DNA of 40,446 nucleotides from a candidate division TA06 bacterium JGI_Cruoil_03_38_101 (GTDB lineage Bacteria > Hydrothermota > UBA3072): the NCBI GenBank assembly GCA_002215665.1, contig NGFL01000023.1, forward strand, positions 24,329 through 64,774, written 5' to 3'. The notes beneath the pieces are model-generated. The model did no database searches. It worked only from the letters and a program-made list of their open reading frames with translations, and was not told the DNA's origin. Both the position numbers and the translations under genes were made by a program. Of this stretch, positions 7,840 to 16,970 are shown in pieces; position 1 is the first letter of the stretch; every line of letters starts with the position of its first letter.

Positions 7840-8916
7840 ATGAATATTTGCCTTATGGGAGGATGGAATACAGATTCTGGTGCTTCTTTACATGGCGAAT
7901 TGATAGGTAGGGAGTGGGTAAAACAGGGCCATCAATTGGCTGTCCTCACATTCAAGGATTATGCCTTCCATGGAACACAGATAACGGGTGAAGATGAAGA
8001 ATATGTTAATCGTTGCTTTACAGTCAAAGGATATTCACCCGAGGAATTCGATCCAATACCCTTTCTGACCGCCAACTATGAAATATTCGTCATTGAGGAT
8101 CTCGGGATGCTCCCTCTGAATTCTCTTAGGAAAATTTACAACAGGATAAAAAAGAAATCCTCTGTGGTCAATATTATTCATGATGGGAAGTTATCAAGCG
8201 AACCCTCATTCTATCAGTTTGATTGGGATGCAATTGTCTGCTTTGACTCTCGATACAGAGAATTTCTTACAAGAGTTTATGATCCAGAAAAGATTCATAT
8301 AATTCCCTATCCCTGCCATCCTCTAATGAACATTAATAGGGAAAAAGCAAGGAAGAAGTTAAATTTACCTCTGGATAGGAAAATAATTTTTGGATTCGGA
8401 CCTGCTTCCGAGAAAATATTAACGAACATTGATGTCATCTTTGAGTTGGCTAGAGAATATCCCATTCTTCTCCTCATCACAACAAAGAATAAAAAAATCA
8501 TAGAGAAATATAGAGAGTTGAAGGGAAAAGGACCTCTAAAAATTGAAGTCAGAGAAGAAGCTCCTGATAACAAGGGATTATACGATTATCTCCATGCCGC
8601 AGATCTCTTACTTCTCAATAAAAAAGCACCTCTTTGGGTAGTGATATCATCCACTATTTATCAGTGTCTTGGTTCCGGTTGTCCTATTGTTGCCCGTGAT
8701 TCAGGTTTTGTTGAAGATTTGGATAGAGAAGTCATTAAATTTTCCAATCGCAAAGGACTAAAGAGTTCTATCAGATCTGTATTTGAAAAGGACAAAATCT
8801 ATAAAGAAACTATCAAATCTGCTTCTTTATATGTGAAGAAAAATTCTGCATCTCAAATTGCATATCGGTATATTGAACTATTTAAATCTCTAAAAAAATT
8901 GGAGGGAAAATGTTGA
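7840..8916 (+). CDS. Glycosyltransferase (GT4-like, GT-B fold)
   Basis: This 358-residue protein starts MNICLMGGWNTDSGASLHGE, the Gly-rich opening loop of GT-B transferases. A central FGFGPASEKILTNIDVIFEL and an end region LYDYLHAADLLLLNKK ... TIYQCLGSGCPIVARDSGFVEDL follow, which is the nucleotide-sugar binding half with the usual C-terminal motif. Donor and acceptor cannot be read from sequence. It overlaps the GH130 gene by seven bases, so the two probably act on the same (likely mannose-containing) glycan or glycoside. There is no Shine-Dalgarno; a weak TTTACT/TATGAT pair (7806-7833) would again make the mRNA leaderless. Confidence 0.75.
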   Translation: MNICLMGGWNTDSGASLHGELIGREWVKQGHQLAVLTFKDYAFHGTQITGEDEEYVNRCFTVKGYSPEEFDPIPFLTANYEIFVIEDLGMLPLNSLRKIYNRIKKKSSVVNIIHDGKLSSEPSFYQFDWDAIVCFDSRYREFLTRVYDPEKIHIIPYPCHPLMNINREKARKKLNLPLDRKIIFGFGPASEKILTNIDVIFELAREYPILLLITTKNKKIIEKYRELKGKGPLKIEVREEAPDNKGLYDYLHAADLLLLNKKAPLWVVISSTIYQCLGSGCPIVARDSGFVEDLDREVIKFSNRKGLKSSIRSVFEKDKIYKETIKSASLYVKKNSASQIAYRYIELFKSLKKLEGKC

Positions 8917-9827
8917 AACGATTTGAAGGGAATCCCATTCTAAAACCAACCTTTGAACATCCCTGGGAATCAAGAATGGTTTTTAATACTGCGGCAATCT
9001 ATTTAGAGGGTAAGGTTCACCTTCTCTATCGGGCAAGAGGGGTGGACGGAGGCATCTCAAGATTCGGTTATGCATCCAGTCCTGATGGATTTCATATAGA
9101 AGAGCGCCAGGATAAACCTGTTTTTTGCCCTCAAGTGGATAATGACTTTGAGTGTTTGGGTGTTGAAGATCCAAGACTCACAAGATTCGAAGATCGTATC
9201 TATCTGCTATATACAGCTTACGGTCTTGTTCCAGGGATAAACAGGAGGGTTCAGTCAATTCAGATAGGTATGACCTCAATTAAAGTGGATGATTTTCTAT
9301 CCCATAACTGGAATTGGGGTGAAAGAATTTATCCGTTTCCCAGAGTTGAGAATAAGGATGCTTTCCTTTTCCCGGAGAAGATCAATCATAAGTGGGTTTT
9401 GTATCATCGTATTTCTCCGTATATATGGATTTCTTATTCTGAGAATCTCAAGGAATGGAATACTGCAAAGATCTTAATGAAACCCAAATTTAATTGGGAA
9501 TATTATAAGATTGGTGGAGGAGGACCTCCTCATAAGACTGAGAAGGGCTGGCTTTTTGTATACCATGCAGTGGATCGGGAATTCAACTACCAACTTGGTA
9601 TGGCAATGACAGATATATCTGATCCAGGTAAGATAATCTGGAGATATAACCAGCCTGTTCTCTTCCCCGAAGAGGATTATGAGAAGCATGGGGAAGTTCC
9701 AAATGTAACATTTACCTGTGGCTCAGTTGTAATTGATGGGACTCTCTTTGTTTATTATGGTGGAGCTGACACTGTAATTTGTTTGGCAACTGCTTCCATA
9801 GATGATATACTAAAAGAGGTAGTTTGA
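8910..9827 (+). CDS. GH130 family beta-mannoside phosphorylase or beta-mannosidase
   Basis: This 305-residue five-bladed beta-propeller enzyme of family GH130 (PF04041) starts MLKRFEGNPILKPTFEHPWE. The general-acid Asp is expected at D87 in GVEDPRL. Further family marks are YRARG (40-44), VLYHRISPYIWISY and GGGGPPHKTEKGWLFVYHAVD. The family either phosphorolyses beta-1,4-mannosyl bonds to mannose-1-phosphate or hydrolyses beta-1,2-mannosides. I cannot assign which from the visible residues. There is no signal peptide, so it acts in the cytoplasm. The ATG follows GGAGGG and overlaps the glycosyltransferase end by seven bases. Confidence 0.88.
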   Translation: MLKRFEGNPILKPTFEHPWESRMVFNTAAIYLEGKVHLLYRARGVDGGISRFGYASSPDGFHIEERQDKPVFCPQVDNDFECLGVEDPRLTRFEDRIYLLYTAYGLVPGINRRVQSIQIGMTSIKVDDFLSHNWNWGERIYPFPRVENKDAFLFPEKINHKWVLYHRISPYIWISYSENLKEWNTAKILMKPKFNWEYYKIGGGGPPHKTEKGWLFVYHAVDREFNYQLGMAMTDISDPGKIIWRYNQPVLFPEEDYEKHGEVPNVTFTCGSVVIDGTLFVYYGGADTVICLATASIDDILKEVV

Positions 9828-9877
9828 ACTCATAAAAAGGATAAAGAGATGAAAACTATAAATAAGGCTTTATCATT

Positions 9878-10597
9878 ATGAAGAAAAAAGGAATTTTTCT
9901 TCTCCATGGAATAACAAAATCATCATCAGAGTTTTCTAAAATAAAAGAAAATCTTGAAGAACTTGGCTATTTTGTTGAAACCCCTAACCTTCCTCGGCAT
10001 GGGTCTTGCCCAAGGGAATATGAAACCTGCTGGAGGGACGTACTTGAACTTACCAAAGATGAATTATTAAAAGGGTCTGAAGAGAAGTTTAAAAAGTTCA
10101 GAGAGAAGTTTGATGAGGTATTTGTGGGGGGAAATTCTCTTGGTGCGAATATTGCCTTTTACCTTGCAGGAAAGTATCCTGTAAATGGAATCATTGCAAT
10201 AGGACCTGTTTATAAGTTGAATAGAGGTCTTGAAATTATCCTATCATTTGAGTCAAAGATAGGGGGTTTTCTCACAGGGAATAGAGAAGAAGATTCAAAC
10301 GGTTATAGATATCACGATTTTAATATCGATGGTGTTCTTCAGCTAGTAGAAGTTGCTAAGAACGCTCCTGAGTATATAAAAGATATTTCTGTTCCCACTC
10401 TTCTTATCTTCTCAAAGAACGATAATGTTGCTTCTCCTCAAAATGCAAAATATTTCATTAAATGGTTGAAGGAAAACTCTGAGGTTCATCTATTTGATAA
10501 TCTGGGGCATGGGCTACCGGAGAGCCAGGATATCTTCCCGGTAGTACAGGAGTTTTTAAACAAATGTTCAAGGAGATCTTCAAATATAAAAAGATAA
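9878..10597 (+). CDS. Alpha/beta hydrolase (Est30/monoglyceride lipase-like)
   Basis: This 239-residue serine hydrolase starts with GIFLLHGITKSSSEF (oxyanion-hole HG) and has the nucleophile elbow GNSLGAN with S87. The acid residue is D182 (FSKNDNVAS) and the base is H211 (LGHGLPES), so the triad is complete. Length and layout match small carboxylesterases of the Est30/YvaK type, which act on short-chain or monoacylglycerol esters. The substrate is unknown. It begins 50 bases after GH130 and its last 34 bases overlap the next hydrolase, so the two hydrolases are co-translated. Confidence 0.85.
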   Translation: MKKKGIFLLHGITKSSSEFSKIKENLEELGYFVETPNLPRHGSCPREYETCWRDVLELTKDELLKGSEEKFKKFREKFDEVFVGGNSLGANIAFYLAGKYPVNGIIAIGPVYKLNRGLEIILSFESKIGGFLTGNREEDSNGYRYHDFNIDGVLQLVEVAKNAPEYIKDISVPTLLIFSKNDNVASPQNAKYFIKWLKENSEVHLFDNLGHGLPESQDIFPVVQEFLNKCSRRSSNIKR

Positions 10598-11490
10598 AAA
10601 AGACTAAAAAGAGATTACTTGAAAAGAAATGGGATTATGACATAATGGAACTATTGTGGGATTCCCCAATAAAAACCAAATTTGAAGAAAACAACACCTG
10701 CTACTCCCTTGTTTATAGACCGAAATTAAGGAGGAGGGAAAGGTCTATAATTCTTATCCCTGGTCTTCGTTCCTCCGTTTTCTATGAAAAAGGAATGGCA
10801 AGGATCTTTGCAAAATCGGGCTTTGATGCCTATATTTATATTCTTCCTTACCATTTAAAGAGGACACCTTCTGGTTATAAGAATGGAGAACTTTACCTCT
10901 CCTCGAAACTTGAACTCTCAGGGGATGCATTCTTTCAATCGATAACAGAGGTAATGGCTCTTGCTGACATAACGCCAGGCAGAGAAAAGGGCCTATTTGG
11001 AATCAGTCTTGGCGGAATTCTTACCCATATTCTTATGGGGATAGATGATAGATTTACAGGGGGTGTAACTGTATCAGCAGGAGGAAATATAAACAGGATT
11101 CTCTGGACAGGCCTTCTTGGATGGGTTGTAAAAAGGGAAGTGAAGAGAAGAGGCGCAACGGAGAAAGACTATCGCGAAACTTTAAAGAAATTCGATGATT
11201 TTCTACGAGATATAAGGAAAGGTAATTGGAGGGAGCCAGATTATCCCTGGTTTTTAATCGATCCACTCACCTATGCTCATCTTAATCACCCGAGGAATGT
11301 CCTGATGTTTAATGGGTTGTTCGACCCTATTATTCCCTTAAAATCAATATTTGAACTGAAGAATGATATTGGAACTCACTTTTTTGTTCTTCTCCCTGCT
11401 GGTCACTTTTCAATCTTGCTATTTTGTTTTTATATTTTCCTTTCATCCATCGATTTTTTTATAAAATGGGATAGAGCAGTAAGAAAATAA
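10564..11490 (+). CDS. Alpha/beta hydrolase, unknown substrate, C-terminal hydrophobic tail
   Basis: This 308-residue protein has SIILIPGLRSS (oxyanion-hole strand), the nucleophile elbow FGISLGG with S148, a late acid in NGLFDPIIPL and a catalytic His in PAGHFSI, so a hydrolase fold is supported. The last 30 residues (ILLFCFYIFLSSIDFFIKW) are strongly hydrophobic, suggesting membrane contact. A basic N-terminus (KKIKKTKKRLLEKK) precedes the fold. The ATG at 10564 lies 11 bases after AGGAG inside the previous gene, giving a 34-base overlap. The specific reaction is not recognised. Confidence 0.75.
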   Translation: MFKEIFKYKKIKKTKKRLLEKKWDYDIMELLWDSPIKTKFEENNTCYSLVYRPKLRRRERSIILIPGLRSSVFYEKGMARIFAKSGFDAYIYILPYHLKRTPSGYKNGELYLSSKLELSGDAFFQSITEVMALADITPGREKGLFGISLGGILTHILMGIDDRFTGGVTVSAGGNINRILWTGLLGWVVKREVKRRGATEKDYRETLKKFDDFLRDIRKGNWREPDYPWFLIDPLTYAHLNHPRNVLMFNGLFDPIIPLKSIFELKNDIGTHFFVLLPAGHFSILLFCFYIFLSSIDFFIKWDRAVRK

Positions 11491-11497
11491 CCTCGGG

Positions 11498-11525
11498 TTG
11501 ACATTATTCTTATTGTTCCTATCTT
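11498..11525 (+). promoter_or_regulatory. Promoter of the lipoprotein gene, leaderless type
   Basis: TTGACA (11498-11503), a 16-base spacer and TATCTT (11520-11525) place the start of transcription at about 11532, next to the ATG at 11533. No Shine-Dalgarno precedes the gene. Confidence 0.6.
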
Positions 11526-11532
11526 ATAAAAA

Positions 11533-12144
11533 ATGAAAAAATACTTATTAATTATATCTATTCTTATTCTCCCGGGATGTACTAAAAAAACTCTATTTTT
11601 CAGGGGTTCTGTTGGTGTATTTCCCGAAAATCAAAAAAAATTCTGGTCTTTGATCCAGTTTCCTGACTATAGATTTGTAGAAAATGCAAAGGTACTTTTG
11701 GATAGCACAATAGGTGTACCATTTTCCAAAGATGCAGGTGGATATTATAAAGAAGGAATATCTGAATTAACTTATGACTCCGAGCATACAATCGAGGTAA
11801 AAGCTGAAGATAATGAGAATATCTATGGATCCGTAGAAATTCCTTCATTTTTCACTATTAATTCACAAGCTAAGGGAGAATCTCTTTTGGTCCAATGGAC
11901 CCCTGCTGACTCAATCGCAACATCTCCTGACAGGTGGTTGGTTATAGTAACTCAGAATCAGGATACCTTATATCAGAAGACATTTTCTAATACGGAGAGC
12001 AAGGTTAAGCTCTTTCCCATAATTTCTTTTGATAATATTGAGGTTACAATAGATGCAATTAGATATGGAGATTTAAAAGGAGCAAGAGGAGGTTCAGTAT
12101 TTGCAGGTGTTGTTCAGAAGAGAAAAAATATCAAAACTTATTGA
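11533..12144 (+). CDS. Lipoprotein of unknown function
   Basis: This 203-residue protein has a classical lipoprotein signal. A hydrophobic stretch MKKYLLIISILILPGC places the lipidated Cys at 16 (lipobox LPGC). The mature part is beta-rich, Ser/Thr-rich and soluble, with possible repeats of immunoglobulin-like strands (ENAKVLLDSTIGVPF ... IEVTIDAIRYGD). It resembles periplasmic or outer-membrane DUF4249-style lipoproteins only loosely, and no family is assigned. It is transcribed from its own promoter and ends inside the convergent nrnA gene (14-base tail-to-tail overlap). Confidence 0.8.
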   Translation: MKKYLLIISILILPGCTKKTLFFRGSVGVFPENQKKFWSLIQFPDYRFVENAKVLLDSTIGVPFSKDAGGYYKEGISELTYDSEHTIEVKAEDNENIYGSVEIPSFFTINSQAKGESLLVQWTPADSIATSPDRWLVIVTQNQDTLYQKTFSNTESKVKLFPIISFDNIEVTIDAIRYGDLKGARGGSVFAGVVQKRKNIKTY

Positions 12145-13090
12145 CGATCTTTTCTAATTTCCCTTCCAATTCATTTTTAAAAGTTTCTAAATCACCCCTT
12201 ATTGTAAACCCAGCGGCTGTTTTATGTCCTCCACCACCATATTCTGCTGCAAGTTCCTGAATTGAGACACCATTTTTTGAGCGCAGGGATACCTTTAACA
12301 TTCCATCATCCTTCTCTTTTATTATAGCAGTAGCTTTAATCCCTTTTATAGAAAGACCATAGTTTACAAATTCTTCTGTATCTTCTTCTTTTGCTCCCCA
12401 TTTTTTTAGCATATCCTTTGTTACAATCATAATACTGAAATTTTTATGAAGAGTTATTCTCTGGAGAACATCTCCCAGCAATTTTATTCTTGCAGGTGGA
12501 TCACTAAACCATACAAATTCAGAAACCTGTGAAGTGATTACTCCGTAATCCACAAGTTCTGCAGCTACCTTTAGAGAATGGGAGGTAGTGTTTGGATAGC
12601 GAAAGGAACCAGTATCTGTTAGGATGCCAATATATAAATAGGTGGCGATATCCTTATCCAGATCAATGAGTTTGTCCAGTAATTCATAGATAATCTCTGC
12701 TGTGGAAGAATAATCACCCTTTACTATATTTATATCACCAAACTTTTCGTTACTTATATGGTGGTCTATATTTATTATCGTTTTTTTGAAGTTTATTTCA
12801 TCTTTAATATTCCCAATACGATCAATCTCTGCACAATCCACAATGAATATGATATCTTCATTAAACTCTTTCTTATCTGTATGAATAAGACCTGCTTTAT
12901 CAAACCTTGAATACCTATTTGAGGGAGGATCCTGGTTGTAGATGTAAACCTTCTTGCCCAATTTTCTCAACCCCAGAGCAAGAGCAATCTCAGAACCTAT
13001 AGAATCTCCATCTGGATTCTTATGGGACACGATCAAGAACTTCTTATTGTTTTTTATCAAGCTTAGTACTTCTTTAATTTTCTTTCCCAT
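12131..13090 (-). CDS. nrnA: DHH/DHHA1 phosphoesterase, NrnA-type nanoRNase/pAp phosphatase
   Basis: This 319-residue protein has DHH-domain metal motifs SHKNPDGDSIGS (near 22-33), VDCAEIDRIG, INIDHHIS and GILTDTGSFRYPNT. The C-terminal DHHA1 motif is YGGGGHKTAAGF. The family degrades short oligoribonucleotides to mononucleotides and dephosphorylates 3'-phosphoadenosine 5'-phosphate. Bacterial genomes often place it next to rbfA, as here, and the start overlaps rbfA by 17 bases behind AGAGGA. It is the last gene of the proS-rimP-nusA-infB operon and converges on the lipoprotein gene with a 14-base overlap. Confidence 0.92.
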   Translation of the reverse strand: MGKKIKEVLSLIKNNKKFLIVSHKNPDGDSIGSEIALALGLRKLGKKVYIYNQDPPSNRYSRFDKAGLIHTDKKEFNEDIIFIVDCAEIDRIGNIKDEINFKKTIINIDHHISNEKFGDINIVKGDYSSTAEIIYELLDKLIDLDKDIATYLYIGILTDTGSFRYPNTTSHSLKVAAELVDYGVITSQVSEFVWFSDPPARIKLLGDVLQRITLHKNFSIMIVTKDMLKKWGAKEEDTEEFVNYGLSIKGIKATAIIKEKDDGMLKVSLRSKNGVSIQELAAEYGGGGHKTAAGFTIRGDLETFKNELEGKLEKIVNKF

Positions 13091-13421
13091 TTTCCTCTTT
13101 TATAAGCTTTTCAATTCTTTCGAGTCTTTCAATAAAGGGATTAAACTCAAAGTGTAGTTTAGGTGTATATTTAAGCCTGAGGAGGTCTGATAGTTTATGC
13201 TGAATGAAACCTCTCGCATGATTTAATAATTCACTGTTTTTCTTTCCCTCATTCTCTCCATCATGGACAGTAAAATACACTGTTGCATATTTTAGATCGG
13301 AACTGGTTTTTACTGAAGTTACCGTAACAAAACCAATTCGTGGATCCTTTAAATCTCTCTCTATTATCTCAGACACCGTCTCCATTATAAGTGAATTCGT
13401 TCGTTTCTGTTTCAAATCCAT
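13074..13421 (-). CDS. rbfA: Ribosome-binding factor A
   Basis: This 115-residue KH-like protein matures the 30S subunit at the 16S rRNA 5' end. Visible family marks are the N-terminal helix with IIERDLKDPRIGFVTVTSVKTSSDLKYATVYFTV and the end LKYTPKLHFEFNPFIERLERIEKLI. The ATG at 13421 follows AAGGT. The first 48 bases lie within the preceding DUF503 gene (48 coding bases plus its stop region), and the end overlaps nrnA by 17 bases. Co-expression with infB and nusA is the usual arrangement. Confidence 0.95.
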   Translation of the reverse strand: MDLKQKRTNSLIMETVSEIIERDLKDPRIGFVTVTSVKTSSDLKYATVYFTVHDGENEGKKNSELLNHARGFIQHKLSDLLRLKYTPKLHFEFNPFIERLERIEKLIKEENGKEN

Positions 13422-13701
13422 TGCTTACCTTTATTCTCCAATTTATAATATTGACATTTCTATTGTCTCTTATTCTATTTACAACCTTCTGCAAAAGAGA
13501 TTGGATAAATTTAGAATCATTTGATACTGCCACAATTCCAATAAGCGCCCGTTGCCATTTATCCATATAACCAACTTCACTTATCCCCACATTGAACTGT
13601 ACTCTTATCGCTGACTTGATGCTATTTATGATCCGCCTTTTTGATTTCAGTGAGCTCATCCCCGGTAAGAAGAGATCTACTGTGCTAACACCAACGAACA
13701 T
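13369..13701 (-). CDS. DUF503 (YlxP-like) protein
   Basis: This 110-residue protein begins MFVGVSTVDLFLPGMSSLKSKRR, the signature opening of DUF503, a small family almost always located between infB and rbfA. A role in ribosome assembly is suggested only by that context. The ATG at 13701 has no Shine-Dalgarno at normal distance, since AGGAG ends 20 bases upstream. An in-frame ATA at 13713, eight bases after that AGGAG and overlapping the infB stop as ATAG, would add four residues (AIKM). The C-terminus overlaps rbfA by 53 bases. Confidence 0.9.
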   Translation of the reverse strand: MFVGVSTVDLFLPGMSSLKSKRRIINSIKSAIRVQFNVGISEVGYMDKWQRALIGIVAVSNDSKFIQSLLQKVVNRIRDNRNVNIINWRIKVSNGFETETNEFTYNGDGV

Positions 13702-13709
13702 CTTTATTG

Positions 13710-15692
13710 CTATATAGTTCTCTCCTTTTCAACAACTTTATAGGTTTCTATTATATCTCCTGCTTTGAAGTCTTCAATAACCTCTAATTTTATTCCGCAC
13801 TCATAACCTTCTTCAACAACTTTCACATCATTATCGAATCTCTTAAGTGTTTCAATTTTTGTTTTTCCTAATTCTTTACCATCCCTGATCAAAACCGCTA
13901 TGTCTTTATTATGTACTTCCCCCGAACGGACATAGCAACCTGCAACCTTACCAATGGTGGAACCTTCGAAGATTTGTCTAATCTCTACCTCCCCACACTT
14001 AACCTCTTCTTTTTCAGGTTTAAGAAGTCCAACCATAGCCAGTTTTACATCTTCAATTATCTCAAAAATTACGCCGTAGGTTTTGATCTCCACTCCACGC
14101 TTCTTTGCTTCCTTTTTCGCTCTTGAATAGGGATGGACTTTAAAACCTATAACGATTGCTTTGGATGCAGAAGCAAGCATTACATCATTTTCTGTTATCG
14201 GACCCACACCAGCGTGAATGACCTGGATCTTAATTAGATCAGTAGATAAGTCTTTCAAAGAATCAGAGAGAGCTTCAACAGATCCTGCATCATCACCTTT
14301 GATTACCACCTTTAATATTTCTTTTTTCCCTTCTTCAATCTTTTCATAGAGAGAACTAAGGCTTACTGATTGTTGTTGACTCAGTTCTCTCTCCCTTTCC
14401 CTCATTTTCATTATCTCAGAAAGACTTCGGGCTGTTCTTTGATCCCTAACAACCCTGAAAGTATCTCCGGCTTCGGGAAGATCTTCAAATTGCGAAATCT
14501 GAATCGCAGAGGAAACACTAACTTTTTCAAGCTTTTTATCGTTTTCATCGAGGATTAGACGAACTTTACCGCAGGTTGAACCTGCGACGAAAGAATCGCC
14601 CGTCTTTACTTCCCCCTCTTTTACTACTACAGTTGCTATATTACCGAGCCCTTTCCTAATTTTTGTTTCAAGAATAGTCCCAATACCAAGACCCTTCGTG
14701 GGAGCTTTTAAGCCCAAATCTTCCGCCTGGAGGATAATGGCATCCAGTAATTCATCTATTCCTTCACCTTTAAGGGCGGAGGTCTTAACAGCCAGGACAT
14801 TTCCACCGTATTCTTGAACCACAACTCCATTTTTTGAAAGTTTTGATAAGACTTTATCAGGATTAGCGGAAGCAAGGTCCATCTTGTTTATTGCCACCAC
14901 AATAGGAACACCCGCTGCTCTTGCGTGGTCAATCGCTTCTACAGTTTGAGGCTTAACCCCTTCGTTTGCAGCAACAACGAGGACAACAATATCTGTAACA
15001 TTGGCCCCCCTTGCTCTCATAGCAGTAAATGCTTCATGTCCTGGGGTATCAATAAAGGTTATCTTGTGTCCATTATATTCAATATTGTATGCCCCAATCT
15101 TTTGAGTGATACCTCCTAATTCCTGGGCTGCAACTCTTGTCTTTCTAACATAATCAAGAAGGGTTGTTTTTCCATGGTCAACATGACCCATAACCGTAAC
15201 GACAGGGGTTTTCTTTTTTATTTCATATCGTTCTTCCTCAATCTCTGGAACATTAAAATCCTCTGCTAGTTTAGTAGTATAACCGAATTCTTCCGCTATA
15301 AGGCTTGCAGTATCAAAGTCTAATCTCTGGTTGATTGTAACCTGCATCCCAAGTTTAAGGCAGGATCCAATAATCTCATTCGCTGGGACATTCATAAGTT
15401 CTTCCAATTCAGAGACTGATATCGCTCTTCCTATGGTGATTGTATTATCTTTTATTTCTTCTTTTTTGTGTATGTTCTTTCCCTTTTCTTTCTTTTTCTT
15501 CTTCTCTTTTTTCCCTTCTTTAACCTTGCTCTTTTTAACTAATTGATTTGCAATCTTCCCTGGAATGGTAGATAGACTGGAGGTGACTTTATATCCTTCT
15601 TTTTCTAATAACTTGATGAGTTCCTTACTTTGGATACCAAGATTTTTTGCTAATTCATATACCCTTATTTTCCCCTGATCGTTCTCTCGCAT
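13710..15692 (-). CDS. infB: Translation initiation factor IF-2
   Basis: This 660-residue GTPase brings initiator tRNA to the 30S subunit. An N-terminal winged IF2N-like segment ([20 protein letters not shown]) precedes a Lys-rich linker (55-80) and a second IF2N segment (about 88-150). The G domain has G1 GHVDHGKT (169-176), DTPGH (215-219) and NKMD (269-272). Beta-barrel domains follow, with the fMet-tRNA-binding C-terminal domain near 560-660. The protein is short compared with the roughly 890-residue E. coli form. It begins four bases after the nusA stop, with only a weak GGGAT site. Confidence 0.97.
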   Translation of the reverse strand: MRENDQGKIRVYELAKNLGIQSKELIKLLEKEGYKVTSSLSTIPGKIANQLVKKSKVKEGKKEKKKKKEKGKNIHKKEEIKDNTITIGRAISVSELEELMNVPANEIIGSCLKLGMQVTINQRLDFDTASLIAEEFGYTTKLAEDFNVPEIEEERYEIKKKTPVVTVMGHVDHGKTTLLDYVRKTRVAAQELGGITQKIGAYNIEYNGHKITFIDTPGHEAFTAMRARGANVTDIVVLVVAANEGVKPQTVEAIDHARAAGVPIVVAINKMDLASANPDKVLSKLSKNGVVVQEYGGNVLAVKTSALKGEGIDELLDAIILQAEDLGLKAPTKGLGIGTILETKIRKGLGNIATVVVKEGEVKTGDSFVAGSTCGKVRLILDENDKKLEKVSVSSAIQISQFEDLPEAGDTFRVVRDQRTARSLSEIMKMRERERELSQQQSVSLSSLYEKIEEGKKEILKVVIKGDDAGSVEALSDSLKDLSTDLIKIQVIHAGVGPITENDVMLASASKAIVIGFKVHPYSRAKKEAKKRGVEIKTYGVIFEIIEDVKLAMVGLLKPEKEEVKCGEVEIRQIFEGSTIGKVAGCYVRSGEVHNKDIAVLIRDGKELGKTKIETLKRFDNDVKVVEEGYECGIKLEVIEDFKAGDIIETYKVVEKERTI

Positions 15693-15695
15693 AAA

Positions 15696-16970
15696 CTAAT
15701 CCCGACTTATTGTTTTATGAATTGCAGAGTATATTTTATCCACCAGCCTATTCCCTAAACCTTTTATCTCCATTAATTCTTCTTTAGTCTGAGCAACTAT
15801 ATCCTGCGCATTTTTATACCCTGCATTTTTTAGAAGTTTTTTTATATAATCACTAATTGGTAATTTATCAATTGTTACCTTTTTTCTCCTTTCATTTTCT
15901 ATCTCTTTCCTGTATTCACTCCGGCCCCTTATTTCTATATTAAGACCTGTAAGTTCTGCTGCTAAGCTTACATTCTCACCCACTTTGCCAATTGCACCTG
16001 TTAACTCATCATCAGGAACTATGCAGAGGACTTTTTTCTCATTGATCATTTTAGATTCTACCACCTTTACAGGAGAAAGAGCCTCTGCTGCTTGTTTTGC
16101 TTTATCCTTTTCCCATCGGATAACATCCACTCTTTCACCTGAGAGTTCTCTAACAATTGATTGGATCCTATTCCCTCTATGGCCTACGCAAGAACCAACG
16201 GCATCTATCTTCTCATTTTTTGAATAAACAGCTACCTTTGTCCGAGTGCCCGCTTTTCTTGCTATACCTTTTATTTCCACCTCTGAGTGTAAAACTTCAG
16301 GTGTTTCGAATTCGAGCAGATGGAGTACGAATTCTGGTTCAATCCTTGAAAGATATACAATTGGTCCTTTAATGCGGATCCTTTCTTCATCCCCTTCCTT
16401 TGGGCTGGTAGTTATATCCTTTATCAAAGCCTTTATTGGATTTCCTCGGCGCAAGCGTTCCTCTGGTATTTGTTCCTCCCTGGGTAAGAATGCTTCGATA
16501 TCTCCAATCTTGACATACGCTCCAGTTGAATAGATTCTAGAAACGGTTCCGCTTACCAGTTCTCCTTCTTTGTTCTTGTATTTTTCATAAAGCATTTCCT
16601 TTTCGTTAGTTTTAATCTTTTGAATGAGAGTATTCTTTACAATGTTAATTGCATTCCTGCCGAATTCTTCTATTGGGATTTCTTCTTTAAAAGTGGCTCC
16701 TAATGCAATAGTCGGTTTTAATCTCCGGGCTTCCTCTAAAGAGATTTCTGTGCTCTGATCCTTAACTTCTTTCTTTACAGTTTTCTCCCTGTAAAGAGTT
16801 ATCTTGCCCGAAGCCTCAGATATTTCACATTCAAGGCTTTCATCTAGTCCATATTGTTTTTTGGCAGCAGTAATGATACTCTCTTTCAATATCTCAAGGA
16901 CAAATTCCTTATCCAATTCTCGTTCTGCTGTAAGTTCCGATAACATTGCAACAATCCCTCGATCAATCAT
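15696..16970 (-). CDS. nusA: Transcription termination/antitermination factor NusA
   Basis: This 424-residue RNA polymerase-binding factor has an N-terminal domain (1-130), an S1 domain (GELVSGTVSRIYSTGAYVKIGDIEAFLP near 136-165) and KH1/KH2. The KH marks are VGSCVGHRGNRIQSIVREL and LTGAIGKVGENVSLAAELTG. A C-terminal helix-hairpin-helix stretch (DIVAQTKEELMEIKGLGNRLVDKIY) replaces the long acidic repeats of E. coli NusA. The ATG at 16970 is preceded by a perfect AGGAGGTAAA and overlaps the rimP stop as ATGA. It is central to the translation and RNA operon. Confidence 0.97.
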   Translation of the reverse strand: MIDRGIVAMLSELTAERELDKEFVLEILKESIITAAKKQYGLDESLECEISEASGKITLYREKTVKKEVKDQSTEISLEEARRLKPTIALGATFKEEIPIEEFGRNAINIVKNTLIQKIKTNEKEMLYEKYKNKEGELVSGTVSRIYSTGAYVKIGDIEAFLPREEQIPEERLRRGNPIKALIKDITTSPKEGDEERIRIKGPIVYLSRIEPEFVLHLLEFETPEVLHSEVEIKGIARKAGTRTKVAVYSKNEKIDAVGSCVGHRGNRIQSIVRELSGERVDVIRWEKDKAKQAAEALSPVKVVESKMINEKKVLCIVPDDELTGAIGKVGENVSLAAELTGLNIEIRGRSEYRKEIENERRKKVTIDKLPISDYIKKLLKNAGYKNAQDIVAQTKEELMEIKGLGNRLVDKIYSAIHKTISRD

